This document shows positions 1 to 6,279 of a stretch of DNA of 7,364 nucleotides, piece after piece. The notes beneath the pieces are model-generated. The model was given only the letters and a program-made list of their open reading frames with translations. It was not told the DNA's origin and ran no database searches. Origin of the DNA: Gammaproteobacteria bacterium (GTDB lineage: Bacteria; Pseudomonadota; Gammaproteobacteria; DRLM01); NCBI GenBank assembly GCA_015490395.1, contig WFXX01000081.1, forward strand, positions 1-7,364. The letters run 5' to 3'. Numbering within the stretch: the stretch's first letter is position 1; the number at the start of each line of letters is the position of its first letter. Both the position numbers and the translations under genes were made by a program.

Positions 1-567
1 GTCTCGCAGGGCGCGGGGACGCTGGCGGGCCAGGACGTGGACTCGGTGGTGGTCTCCTGCGTGACGGACCGCTTTGCGGTGGGGGGCACGGTCTCGGGGC
101 TGGCGGGCACGGGTCTGGTGCTGCGGCTCAACGGGGGCCAGGACCTGGCGATCTCGGCCGACGGCAGCTTCGTCTTTCCGCAGCAGCTGGAGGATGGGAG
201 CAGCTACAGCGTGACGGTGGCGGCGCAGCCTGCCTCTCCCGACCAGATCTGCACGGTGGCCCAGGGCACCGGCACCCTGGCCGGGGCGGACGTCACCGAC
301 GTGGCCGTCTCCTGCGTCAACGCCTATAGCGTGGGAGGCAGCGTGAGCGGGCTGAAGGGCTCGGGCCTGGTGCTCCAGCTCAACGGGGCCCAGGACCTCA
401 ACGTCACCGCCGACGGCCCCTTCACCTTCCCCCAGAAGCTGGCCGACGGGAGCAGCTACCAGGTGACGGTGGCCGCGCAGCCGGCCGGCCCCAGCCAGAC
501 CTGCACCCTGGCCAACGCCTCGGGCACCCTCTCCGGGGCGGACGTGAGCGACGTGGCCCTGAGCTGC
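1..567 (+). repeat. Tandem ~85-residue repeats in the secreted protein
   Basis: Two full units, bases 61-315 (85 residues) and 316-567 (84 residues), follow the tail of a third (1-60). Each begins VGG-x-VSGL, continues through LNG-x-QDL, ADG-x-F-x-FPQ-x-L and DGSSY-x-VTVAAQP, and ends GTL-x-GADV-x-DVA-x-SC. Each unit has two cysteines, one mid-repeat in a QxC motif and one at the end in SC, which could form a disulfide. I recognise this repeat type from large exported proteobacterial proteins but know no established function for it. More copies probably lie upstream of the window. Confidence 0.88.
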
Positions 568-2061
568 TACGACGACCCCACGGTGACGGGCCTGGCCCTC
601 TTCGAGGACCTGGACGAGGACGGGGCGGCCAGCACCGGGGACCGGATCACCCTGCGCTTCACGGCGAACCTGGCCCTGAACGGGCCCACGGCCGCCGACC
701 TGGCCCTGCCGGTGAGCGGGGACGACGCCGGGAGCGGCGCCACGGTGGGGGCGGGGGCGGCCGCCGACCAGGTTCGCCTCACCCTGGGCAGCGCCCCGGT
801 GCTCAAGGTGCGTGGCACCTTCAGCCCCTCGGCCACCTCCCCGGGCTCGCCCTCCGGCATCGACGTCAGCGCCTCCATGAGCCCGGATGCCATCGAGCAC
901 GCCCTCTCCGGGGGCGATGCCGTGCCCTCCCAGGCGGTGGACCTGATCCCGGCCTTCCACGGTCCCACCCAGGTGCTGTCCTCGGCCTCTCGCCCCGCCG
1001 CCGCCTTGGGGGATCTGGACGGGGACGGAGACATCGATCTGGTCACCGCTGGCCTCGACGGCAGTGGCTCCGCCTCCGGTAGCGTCCCCACCGAGGTTTG
1101 GCTCAACGACGGCAGTGGGACCTTCACCAAGGCCCAGAGCATCACGGGCTACGACGTCCGCGCCTTGGCCCTGGGGGACCTGGACGGGGACGGGGACCTG
1201 GACCTGGTGCTGGGCGTGGAGCGGGATGCGGCCGGCACCTCCAGCGCCAACCGGATCTACCTCAACGACGGCAGCGGGGCCTTCGCCGACAGCGGCCTGG
1301 CCTTGGGCAGCGCCGAGACCTTCGGCGTCGCCGTGGGGGACCTGGACGGCGACGGGAAGCTGGACCTCTTCTTCGGCAACTACGGCGACAGCAACCCGCC
1401 CGACGAGGTCTGGTTCAACGCCTCCAGTGGGGGAAGCCTGCAGTTCACCGCCAGCACCCAGGCCTTCCCCAACCGCTCCACCAGCGCCGTGGCCATTGGG
1501 GACCTGGACGGGGACGGGGACCTGGACTTGGTACTGGGCTTCGGGCGCAATAGCTATCCTTCCACGGGCCCCGACACGGTCTGGCTCAACGACGGCAACG
1601 GCTGGTTCACGGACACCGGCCAGTCCCTGGGCAACGGCCGGACCATCCAGCTGGCCCTGGGGGACCTGGACGGGGACGGGGACCTGGACCTGGTCCAGCT
1701 CCACGACGGCAGCAGGGCCGACTACGCCTACCTCAACGACGGCAACGGCCAGTTCGGCTCGCCGGTGCAGGTGGCCGACACCACCATGGACACCAAGGGC
1801 CTGGCCGTGGGGGATGTGGACGGCGACGGGGACCTGGACCTGCTGGTCACCGACTACGGGCCTTCAGCCGACAGCCGCGTCTACCTCAACGACGGCACCG
1901 GCCAGGCCTTCGTGGACTCCGGCCAGCGCCTGACCGGCACCTTCAGCACCTATGCCATGTTGGGAGACCTGGATGGCGACGGGGACCTGGATGCGGTGCT
2001 GGTGGGCTACTACGGCTCGGGCACCACCCAGGTCTTCAAGGGCTCGGCCGCGGTGCCGTGA
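1..2061 (+). CDS. Large secreted VCBS/FG-GAP repeat protein, 3' part (5' end outside window)
   Basis: The frame is open from base 1 and encodes 686 residues to the TGA at 2059-2061. The GTG at 37 falls inside a repeat unit, so it is not the start; the true N-terminus lies upstream of the window. Domain order: the end of one ~85-residue repeat (bases 1-60), two full repeats (61-567), a linker domain of about 130 residues (568-960) opening with an acidic DLDEDG segment, then seven FG-GAP/VCBS repeats (about 960-2055). Each VCBS repeat carries a DxDGDGxxD calcium loop and most are followed by a [VIA][WY]LNDG strand. Seven such units fit a seven-bladed, integrin-alpha-like propeller. No C-terminal anchor or sorting motif is visible; the protein ends right after the last blade. 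By analogy with related repeat proteins it is probably extracellular and possibly adhesive, but the ligand is unknown. It converges on the MFS gene with a 26-bp overlap. Confidence 0.9.
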   Translation, partial: VSQGAGTLAGQDVDSVVVSCVTDRFAVGGTVSGLAGTGLVLRLNGGQDLAISADGSFVFPQQLEDGSSYSVTVAAQPASPDQICTVAQGTGTLAGADVTDVAVSCVNAYSVGGSVSGLKGSGLVLQLNGAQDLNVTADGPFTFPQKLADGSSYQVTVAAQPAGPSQTCTLANASGTLSGADVSDVALSCYDDPTVTGLALFEDLDEDGAASTGDRITLRFTANLALNGPTAADLALPVSGDDAGSGATVGAGAAADQVRLTLGSAPVLKVRGTFSPSATSPGSPSGIDVSASMSPDAIEHALSGGDAVPSQAVDLIPAFHGPTQVLSSASRPAAALGDLDGDGDIDLVTAGLDGSGSASGSVPTEVWLNDGSGTFTKAQSITGYDVRALALGDLDGDGDLDLVLGVERDAAGTSSANRIYLNDGSGAFADSGLALGSAETFGVAVGDLDGDGKLDLFFGNYGDSNPPDEVWFNASSGGSLQFTASTQAFPNRSTSAVAIGDLDGDGDLDLVLGFGRNSYPSTGPDTVWLNDGNGWFTDTGQSLGNGRTIQLALGDLDGDGDLDLVQLHDGSRADYAYLNDGNGQFGSPVQVADTTMDTKGLAVGDVDGDGDLDLLVTDYGPSADSRVYLNDGTGQAFVDSGQRLTGTFSTYAMLGDLDGDGDLDAVLVGYYGSGTTQVFKGSAAVP
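1012..1992 (+). repeat. Seven FG-GAP/VCBS calcium-loop repeats
   Basis: The DLDGDGDxD-type loops start at bases 1012, 1177, 1339, 1501, 1663, 1813 and 1966, giving periods of 165, 162, 162, 162, 150 and 153 bp (50-55 residues). The third has Lys in place of the third-from-last acidic residue (DGDGKLD) and the sixth begins DVDGDG. The repeat is also strong at DNA level: 1166-1208 and 1652-1694 are identical over 43 bp. Confidence 0.92.
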
Positions 2062-3307
2062 GGGGCCTCCGCCCGCCGAGACGTGCCGCCGCCACCGCCC
2101 CCGAGGCGAAGGTGAGGGCGGCCACCAGCCCCACGGCGGCCTCCAGGCCCAGGGCGTCGGCCGCCAGGCCCGCCATCAGGGCCCCCACGGCGTAGCCCAG
2201 GTCCCGCCAGAGGCGGTAGACCCCCACCGCCGAGGCCCGCCAGGAGGGATGGGCCACGTCCCCGATGGCCGCGAGCAGCGTGGGATAGGCCATGGCCGTG
2301 CCCGCGCCCAGCAGCACCGCCCCGGCGGCGAAGCCGGCCGGGCCGGAGGCGAGGGCCGTCACGGCGATCCCCCCGGCCTGCACCCACATTCCCCAGACGA
2401 TGAGCCCCTTGCGGCCCAGCCGGTCGGACAGGGCGCCGGTGAGGAGCTGCCCCACGCCCCAGACCGCCGGATAGAGGGCCGCCAGCTGGCCGATGCGCTC
2501 CAGGGGCAGCCCCGCCCCGGCGTAGAGCAGGGGAAAGAGTCCCCAGGCCATGCCGTCGTTGAGGTTGTTCACCAGGCCGGCCTGGCTGATGGCCGAGAGG
2601 TCTCGGTCGCGGAAGGAGACGCGGAGGAAGACCTCCCGCCGGGAGAGGGTCCCCTGCCCCTGGGGCGGGTGGTGGTCCCGGGCCTCCCGGCGGGCGTGGG
2701 GGAGGGTCTCGCGCACCAGCAGGGCCGAGAGCAGCAGCCCCGCGGCCGCGAAGGCCACCCCCAGGTAGAAGGGCTCCGGCCGCAGCCCGTAGGCGGCCGC
2801 CACGTAGCCGGTGGCCAGGGCCGCCAGGGCCACCGCCCCGTAGCCGGCGGACTCGTTGAGGCCCATGGCCAGGCCCCGCCGTCGGGGGCCCACCAGGTCG
2901 ATCTTCATGATCACCGTGGTGGACCAGGTCAGCCCTTGGCTGGCCCCCAGGAGGGCGTTGGCCAGGAGCACCCAGCCCCAGGAAGGGGCCCACATGAGCA
3001 GGAAGGGCACCGGCACGGCCGCCAGCCAGCCGGCCACCAGCACGCGCTTGCGGCCCACCGCGTCCGCCAGGGTCCCGGCGGCGTAGTTGGCCACCGCCTT
3101 GACCAGGCCGAAGACCAGGATGAAGGACAGGATGGCGGTGCGGGCGGCCAGCTGGAAGTCCGCCTCCGCGACGGCCAGGAGGATGGCCCGCTCCAGGCCC
3201 ACCCTGGCCCCCACGAAGGCGTTGACCACCACCAGGAGGGCGAACTGGGCCAGGTTGGCCCGCAGCCCCAGGCGCACCGCCCCGTCCCGCCCCTTTCCTT
3301 CCCTCAT
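2036..3307 (-). CDS. MFS transporter, third gene of the reactive-sulfur operon
   Basis: A 423-residue membrane protein of usual MFS length, rich in hydrophobic segments consistent with about 12 helices. The MFS motif A loop is present in both halves: GTLADAVGRKR at about residues 78-88 between TM2 and TM3, and GALSDRLGRK at about 291-300 in the second half. A hydrophilic His/Arg-rich central loop at about 203-230 separates the halves. The ATG at 3307 lies 10 bp past the stop of the dioxygenase gene, so the two are almost certainly co-transcribed; only a weak AGGA or GGTGAG precedes it, and GTG at codon 11 is an alternative start. The substrate cannot be read from sequence. From context it may export a sulfur oxyanion or thiol-derived product, which is inference. 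Its last codons overlap the convergent secreted-protein gene by 26 bp. Confidence 0.9.
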   Translation of the reverse strand: MREGKGRDGAVRLGLRANLAQFALLVVVNAFVGARVGLERAILLAVAEADFQLAARTAILSFILVFGLVKAVANYAAGTLADAVGRKRVLVAGWLAAVPVPFLLMWAPSWGWVLLANALLGASQGLTWSTTVIMKIDLVGPRRRGLAMGLNESAGYGAVALAALATGYVAAAYGLRPEPFYLGVAFAAAGLLLSALLVRETLPHARREARDHHPPQGQGTLSRREVFLRVSFRDRDLSAISQAGLVNNLNDGMAWGLFPLLYAGAGLPLERIGQLAALYPAVWGVGQLLTGALSDRLGRKGLIVWGMWVQAGGIAVTALASGPAGFAAGAVLLGAGTAMAYPTLLAAIGDVAHPSWRASAVGVYRLWRDLGYAVGALMAGLAADALGLEAAVGLVAALTFASGAVAAARLGGRRPLTAPRPSP

Positions 3308-3317
3308 GGTCCTGCGC

Positions 3318-4052
3318 TCACCCGGCGCGTCCCTGGTTGAAGCGCAGGATGGCCTCCATGTGCGCCGGCCGCTCGGGCAGCGTCTCCAGGAGGCGGGCCA
3401 CGAAGGCCTCCCGGTCCAGGCCCAGCAGGTCCTGGCGCCGCCGCTCGAAGCCCACCGTGCTCATGGGCTTGCCGCTCAGCCCCGCCCCGCAGGCCGAGCC
3501 GCCGAAGTGTCCGGGGTGGAGCTCCACCCAGTCGGGGAGCGTGAGGAGCTTGCGGTGCAGGCTCTCGTGCAGCCGGGCCGCGTCCTCCCGGGCCCGCCCC
3601 GGCAGGTCCGGCCGGCCCACCCCGCCCGCGAAGAGGGTGTCGCCCGTGAGCACCATCCAGGGCTCCGGACCCCGCCGCCGGTCGGTGACCAGCAGGCAGA
3701 GGCTCTCCGGGGTGTGCCCCGGGGTGTGGAGCACCTGCGCCTCCACGTTCCCCACGACGAGGACCTGGCCGTCCTCCAAGGGCTCGAAGGGGAAGGCCAC
3801 GTCCGCCTCCCGATGCAGGCCATGGCGGGCCCCGGCCCGGGCGGCCAGCTCCCGGGCCCCGGAGCGGTGGTCGGCGTGCACGTGGGTGTCCACCACCCAG
3901 GCGATGCGCGGCCCGCGCCCGGCGGCGAAGGCCAGGTAGGCCTCCACATCCTCCTCCAGGGGGTCCACCGCCAGGGCCAGGCCCTCCCCGGCGCAGCCCA
4001 GCAGATAGCCCGCGCAGCCGCGCCCGTGGGCGTAGAAGGGCTTGAAGATCAT
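3318..4052 (-). CDS. ETHE1-like persulfide dioxygenase (metallo-beta-lactamase fold)
   Basis: A 244-residue single-domain MBL-fold protein. Visible motifs: THVHADH at residues 56-62, TPGH ending in His113, TGD with Asp138, GVGRPDL at 144-150, and HPGH at 179-182. ETHE1-type persulfide dioxygenases bind one iron through the equivalents of His57, His113 and Asp138 and use the Arg of the GxGRxD motif in thiol-persulfide binding. They oxidise glutathione persulfide to sulfite in the cytoplasm. There is no fused rhodanese domain; that domain sits on the upstream regulator. The start at 4052 is chosen because its ATG overlaps the regulator's TGA as ATGA, with a GGAGG Shine-Dalgarno at 4067-4063; a longer reading from 4118 would run into the rhodanese gene and adds only low-complexity Gly/Arg residues. 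A glyoxalase-II-like hydrolase is the alternative but fits the motifs and context less well. Confidence 0.88.
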   Translation of the reverse strand: MIFKPFYAHGRGCAGYLLGCAGEGLALAVDPLEEDVEAYLAFAAGRGPRIAWVVDTHVHADHRSGARELAARAGARHGLHREADVAFPFEPLEDGQVLVVGNVEAQVLHTPGHTPESLCLLVTDRRRGPEPWMVLTGDTLFAGGVGRPDLPGRAREDAARLHESLHRKLLTLPDWVELHPGHFGGSACGAGLSGKPMSTVGFERRRQDLLGLDREAFVARLLETLPERPAHMEAILRFNQGRAG

Positions 4053-4777
4053 GGGCACACATCCTCCGCGCTCCCTTCTTCCTCCCCGGTGGCCACGGGC
4101 AGCCCCGCCGCCTGCCACTCCGGGAAGCCATCCTCCAGGCGCCGGGCCCGCAGGCCCCGCTCCCGCAGCCGCGCCACCGCCTCCAGGGCCATCACGCAGT
4201 AGGGCCCGCGGCAGTAGGCCACGATCTCCCTGTCCCGCGGGAGGGAGGCCAGGCGCCGCTCCAGCGCCTCCAGGGGCAGGGACAGGGCCCCCGGGATGTG
4301 GCCGGCCCGGTACTCCTCCGGCGGGCGCACGTCCACCACCAGCACCTCCCCGGAGCGCACCCGCTCCAGCAGCTCCTCCCGGCGCACCGGCTCCAGGGCG
4401 TCCCGGGCTCGGTAGCAGGCGCGCACGATGCGCTCCACCTCGGCCAGGTGCTCCTCGGCCAGGGCCCGGATCTCCCGCAGCAGGGCGTGGACCCTGGGGC
4501 CGCTGAGCCGGTAGCGCACCGTGGTCCTCACCCGGCGGGCCTCCACCAGGCGGGCGGCGCGCAGCGCGCGCAGGTGATGGGAGGCGTTGGCCACCGGCAG
4601 CCCCAGGGCCCGGGCCACGCCCTCCACCGGCCGCTCCCCCTGGGCCAGCAGCTCCACCATCTCCAGCCGCACCGGGCTGGCCAGGGCCCGCCCGATGCGG
4701 GCCAGCTGCTCGTAGAGCAGCCCCTTGGCCTCCCGGATCCCCGGCCCCGCCGCCTCCTGGCCCCCGCGCCTATCCAT
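4049..4777 (-). CDS. ArsR-family repressor fused to a rhodanese domain
   Basis: A 242-residue two-domain protein. Residues ~17-96 are an ArsR/SmtB winged helix: ASPVRLEMVELL, then a recognition region with NASHHLRALRAARLV and a wing with RTTVRYRLSG. A helical linker (~97-130) leads to a rhodanese domain (~131-230) with VVDVRPPEEYRAGHIPGA and the active-site loop C189-R-G-P-Y-C194. The ArsR metal motif (ELCVCDL type) is absent. The only cysteines are C121, C189, C194 and C241, so sulfur transfer to the rhodanese loop is a plausible signal; this is inference. It is the first gene of the operon and probably represses it. The ATG at 4777 is preferred over an in-frame TTG at 4789, which lies 1 bp from the operator; neither has a clear Shine-Dalgarno. 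The fusion architecture is known among ArsR proteins, but its effector is not well established. Confidence 0.9.
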   Translation of the reverse strand: MDRRGGQEAAGPGIREAKGLLYEQLARIGRALASPVRLEMVELLAQGERPVEGVARALGLPVANASHHLRALRAARLVEARRVRTTVRYRLSGPRVHALLREIRALAEEHLAEVERIVRACYRARDALEPVRREELLERVRSGEVLVVDVRPPEEYRAGHIPGALSLPLEALERRLASLPRDREIVAYCRGPYCVMALEAVARLRERGLRARRLEDGFPEWQAAGLPVATGEEEGSAEDVCP

Positions 4778-4790
4778 AAAATCGTGCAAT

Positions 4791-4810
4791 ATTCAAACTA
4801 ACATTTGAAT
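4791..4810 (-). promoter_or_regulatory. Probable operator of the ArsR-rhodanese repressor
   Basis: A perfect inverted repeat ATTCAAA-N6-TTTGAAT (arms 4791-4797 and 4804-4810). It lies in an AT-rich patch that contrasts sharply with the GC-rich surroundings, 13 bp upstream of the regulator's ATG. Size, symmetry, AT-richness and position match ArsR-family operators in general. Binding by this protein is inferred. Confidence 0.65.
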
Positions 4811-4838
4811 TCTAGGCCCGTGGCCATGGGCGGCGCAA
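4809..4838 (-). promoter_or_regulatory. Candidate sigma-70 promoter of the sulfur operon
   Basis: On the - strand, TAGAAT (4814-4809, five of six matches to TATAAT) is preceded after 18 bp by TTGCGC (4838-4833, TTG conserved). Transcription would begin at about 4802, inside the inverted repeat, so a bound repressor would block it, leaving a leader of about 25 nt. The -35 match is weak. A sigma-54-like GGCAG-N5-TTGC overlaps it at 4848-4835 and cannot be excluded. Confidence 0.35.
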
Positions 4839-5267
4839 GGCCCCTGCCCCGGGCCGCCGGGTGGACCCGCTCCTCCGGCCGTGCCCCCAGGCGGGGCGCC
4901 TGAGCACACGGGCTGACCACCTGGGGCGCGGGACCGGATCCGGGCGGATCCCGTCGTGGGGCATGTGGCTCGGTCGCGGATTCCGGTGGGCCGGGATGCA
5001 CGTTGAGGCACCTTGGGCGGCCGTGGTCTCGGCCAGGAGGCTCCGGCACGGCGGCCCGTCGGGCGCCGGCGGCTGCGGCCGCGCGTCGGCATTGTTTACA
5101 CGGCATCCGGCGGGTGGGGCCGGCGCGGGAGGCCGATGGTCGTCGCGGGCGCTCAAGGGTCTTCCATGCGCGGTGGCGGGCGGCATGCCGGCGGAAGCAG
5201 GGCGGGGATGTCGGATGCCTTTACAGGGGAGGGCGCGGGGGCCTTGCACATCAACATGCTGGCGACA

Positions 5268-5281
5268 GGCACAGCTCTTGC
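5268..5281 (+). promoter_or_regulatory. Candidate sigma-54 (-24/-12) promoter
   Basis: GGCAC-N5-TTGC keeps the invariant GG-N10-GC spacing and all nine core bases of the RpoN consensus (TGGCACG-N4-TTGCW). It lacks only the flanking T, the G after CAC and the final W. Transcription would start near 5293, giving a 177-nt leader before the ATG at 5470. The downstream gene ends in a PEP-CTERM-like tail, and genes of that class have been linked to RpoN and the PrsK/PrsR two-component system, which supports the assignment. Confidence 0.5.
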
Positions 5282-5389
5282 CTCGGGTGCTGCGCCCCGG
5301 ACCGGCACGGGCCCCGTTCGCAGGCTCCTCCCTCCAGGGGGCGCTGGAGTTCGGGTCGCCGTGACGTCGGTTTCCGGCCTTGCCTTCGG

Positions 5390-5405
5390 GGCTCCAGGGG
5401 GAGCC
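5390..5405 (+). other. Short hairpin in the 5' leader
   Basis: GGCTCC-AGGG-GGAGCC can form a perfect 6-bp stem with a 4-nt loop. A second small one, GATCC-GTCAG-GGATC (5431-5445), lies between it and the Shine-Dalgarno. Both sit in the predicted untranslated leader. No riboswitch class is recognised, and in DNA this GC-rich they may be chance. Confidence 0.2.
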
Positions 5406-5454
5406 GCCGGCCCGGAGGGGGGACGGCGGTGATCCGTCAGGGATCGACGTGGAT

Positions 5455-5460
5455 GGAGGG
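5455..5460 (+). promoter_or_regulatory. Ribosome binding site that fixes the start at 5470
   Basis: GGAGGG lies 9 nt before the first of two adjacent ATG codons (5470 and 5473). It supports a start here rather than at an upstream codon of the same open frame, and the encoded signal peptide begins at exactly this point. Confidence 0.7.
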
Positions 5461-5469
5461 CGTGTCGCC

Positions 5470-6279
5470 ATGATGCGTGGGCTTCGGGGAGCGGTGCTTG
5501 CCGGCCTTTTCGCGTTGTCGTCCGGTGCGAACGCGGTGCTCATCGGGGACACCTCGGGCAGGATCCACGAGCTGGATCCGGCGACGAACACGGCCAGCCT
5601 GATCGGCGGCGGCGGAGCCGCCTGGCTGGATATCGCCGTGGATCCGATCAGCGGTGGGCTGTACGGCGTATCCGACGGTCTGGCCAGCTCCCTGTACGTC
5701 ATCGACGGATCGACAGGGTCCCGTACCCTGGTGGGAGCCACCGGCGCCTTCATCAACGCGCTGGCCTTCGATGCCGGCGGGATCCTCTATGGTGCCGGGG
5801 GCACGAGGCTGTATACGGTGGATCCGGCCACCGGCGCCGCCACGATGGTGGGCTCGACCGGATTCGCGTCCTCGGGCGACCTGGCGTTTGACGGCCTGGG
5901 GAACCTTTACATGACCGCCAGGGATCCTGCCGCGCCGTCGGGAACCGATCTCCTGCTGCTGGTGGATCCGGCCACGGGCGCGGCGACGCTGGTCGGCGAC
6001 ATCGGGTTCGCCGAGGTGTTCGGCTTGGCGTTCGAAGGGGGCAGCCTTTACGGGTTCACGAGCTCGGGCAAGACGCTGCTGATCGACACGGCTACGGGCC
6101 AGGGGACGCAGGTCGCCGTGAACGGGCTCGTGGCCTGGGGTGCGGCGTCGCTGCCGGGCGCGGGAGCGGGGTCGCCGGCGGGCAGCGGCACGGTGTCGGC
6201 GCCCGGCGCCATGGCGGTCTGGGCGCTGGGGCTGGCGCTGCTGTACGGGACGGGGCGGCGGCGGGTCGTGCCCGGGTGA
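5470..6279 (+). CDS. Secreted repeat protein with degenerate PEP-CTERM-like sorting tail
   Basis: The predicted protein is 269 residues. Residues 1-22 are a signal peptide (MMRGLRG, a hydrophobic AVLAGLFAL core, cleavage likely after GANA). The body has five or so repeats of about 40-50 residues centred on LYxVDPATGAATLVG (near residues 32, 75, 114, 162 and 203), interleaved with LAFDxxGxLYG segments, which suggests a small beta-propeller. The C-terminus has a Gly/Ser/Ala linker, then V242-S-A-P-G246, a hydrophobic helix at 247-261 and an Arg cluster at 263-265. This tripartite layout matches exosortase (PEP-CTERM) signals, with SAPG in place of PEP. Proteins of this type are cut and anchored or released at the cell surface, often together with exopolysaccharide. 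No exosortase gene is in the window. A plain C-terminal membrane anchor is the alternative. Confidence 0.8.
   Translation: MMRGLRGAVLAGLFALSSGANAVLIGDTSGRIHELDPATNTASLIGGGGAAWLDIAVDPISGGLYGVSDGLASSLYVIDGSTGSRTLVGATGAFINALAFDAGGILYGAGGTRLYTVDPATGAATMVGSTGFASSGDLAFDGLGNLYMTARDPAAPSGTDLLLLVDPATGAATLVGDIGFAEVFGLAFEGGSLYGFTSSGKTLLIDTATGQGTQVAVNGLVAWGAASLPGAGAGSPAGSGTVSAPGAMAVWALGLALLYGTGRRRVVPG

Larger units (their letters stand above)
4811..5469. other. Divergent intergenic region without a convincing gene (~660 bp)
   Basis: Several long open frames exist here, but their translations are Arg/Pro/Gly-rich, have no recognisable motif, and look like the open frames expected by chance in such GC-rich DNA. 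The region separates two divergent transcription units. It holds the promoter/operator of the sulfur operon at its left edge, a sigma-54 core at 5268-5281, and a 177-nt leader before the gene at 5470. Minor structures include the 10-bp palindrome CGGCATGCCG at 5191-5200 and an 8-bp inverted pair GGCATCCG/CGGATGCC at 5102-5109 and 5212-5219; no function is assigned to them. Confidence 0.55.

Noticed and set aside
37..39. GTG at 37 as start of the secreted VCBS protein
   Set aside because: The same frame is open to base 1 and the residues before it complete a repeat ending (GTLAGQDV), so the gene starts outside the window.
1064..1933. Long + strand open frame rich in Trp/Thr/Pro overlapping the VCBS repeats
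   Set aside because: It is the shifted-frame reading of the DLDGDG DNA repeats (GTWTGTGTWT pattern) and has no independent support.
2010..2993. Second long - strand open frame inside the MFS gene
   Set aside because: Its Gly/Pro/Arg-rich translation is a shifted reading of the MFS gene, which has clear motif A loops and membrane segments in the other frame.
4053..4118. Upstream ATG at 4118 as start of the persulfide dioxygenase
   Set aside because: It would add 22 low-complexity residues read out of frame within the rhodanese gene. The ATG at 4052 has an ATGA overlap and a GGAGG at 10 nt, and gives the expected N-terminus.
4835..4848. Sigma-54-like element (GGCAG-N5-TTGC, - strand) before the ArsR-rhodanese gene
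   Set aside because: It keeps GG-N10-GC but has G for C in the GGCAC core, and such spacing is common in GC-rich DNA. An ArsR-type operator over a sigma-70 start is the more usual arrangement.
4812..5756. Long - strand open frame across the intergenic region and the 5' part of the gene at 5470
   Set aside because: The translation is Pro/Arg/Ser-rich with no motif, and it runs antisense to a gene with a signal peptide and repeats.
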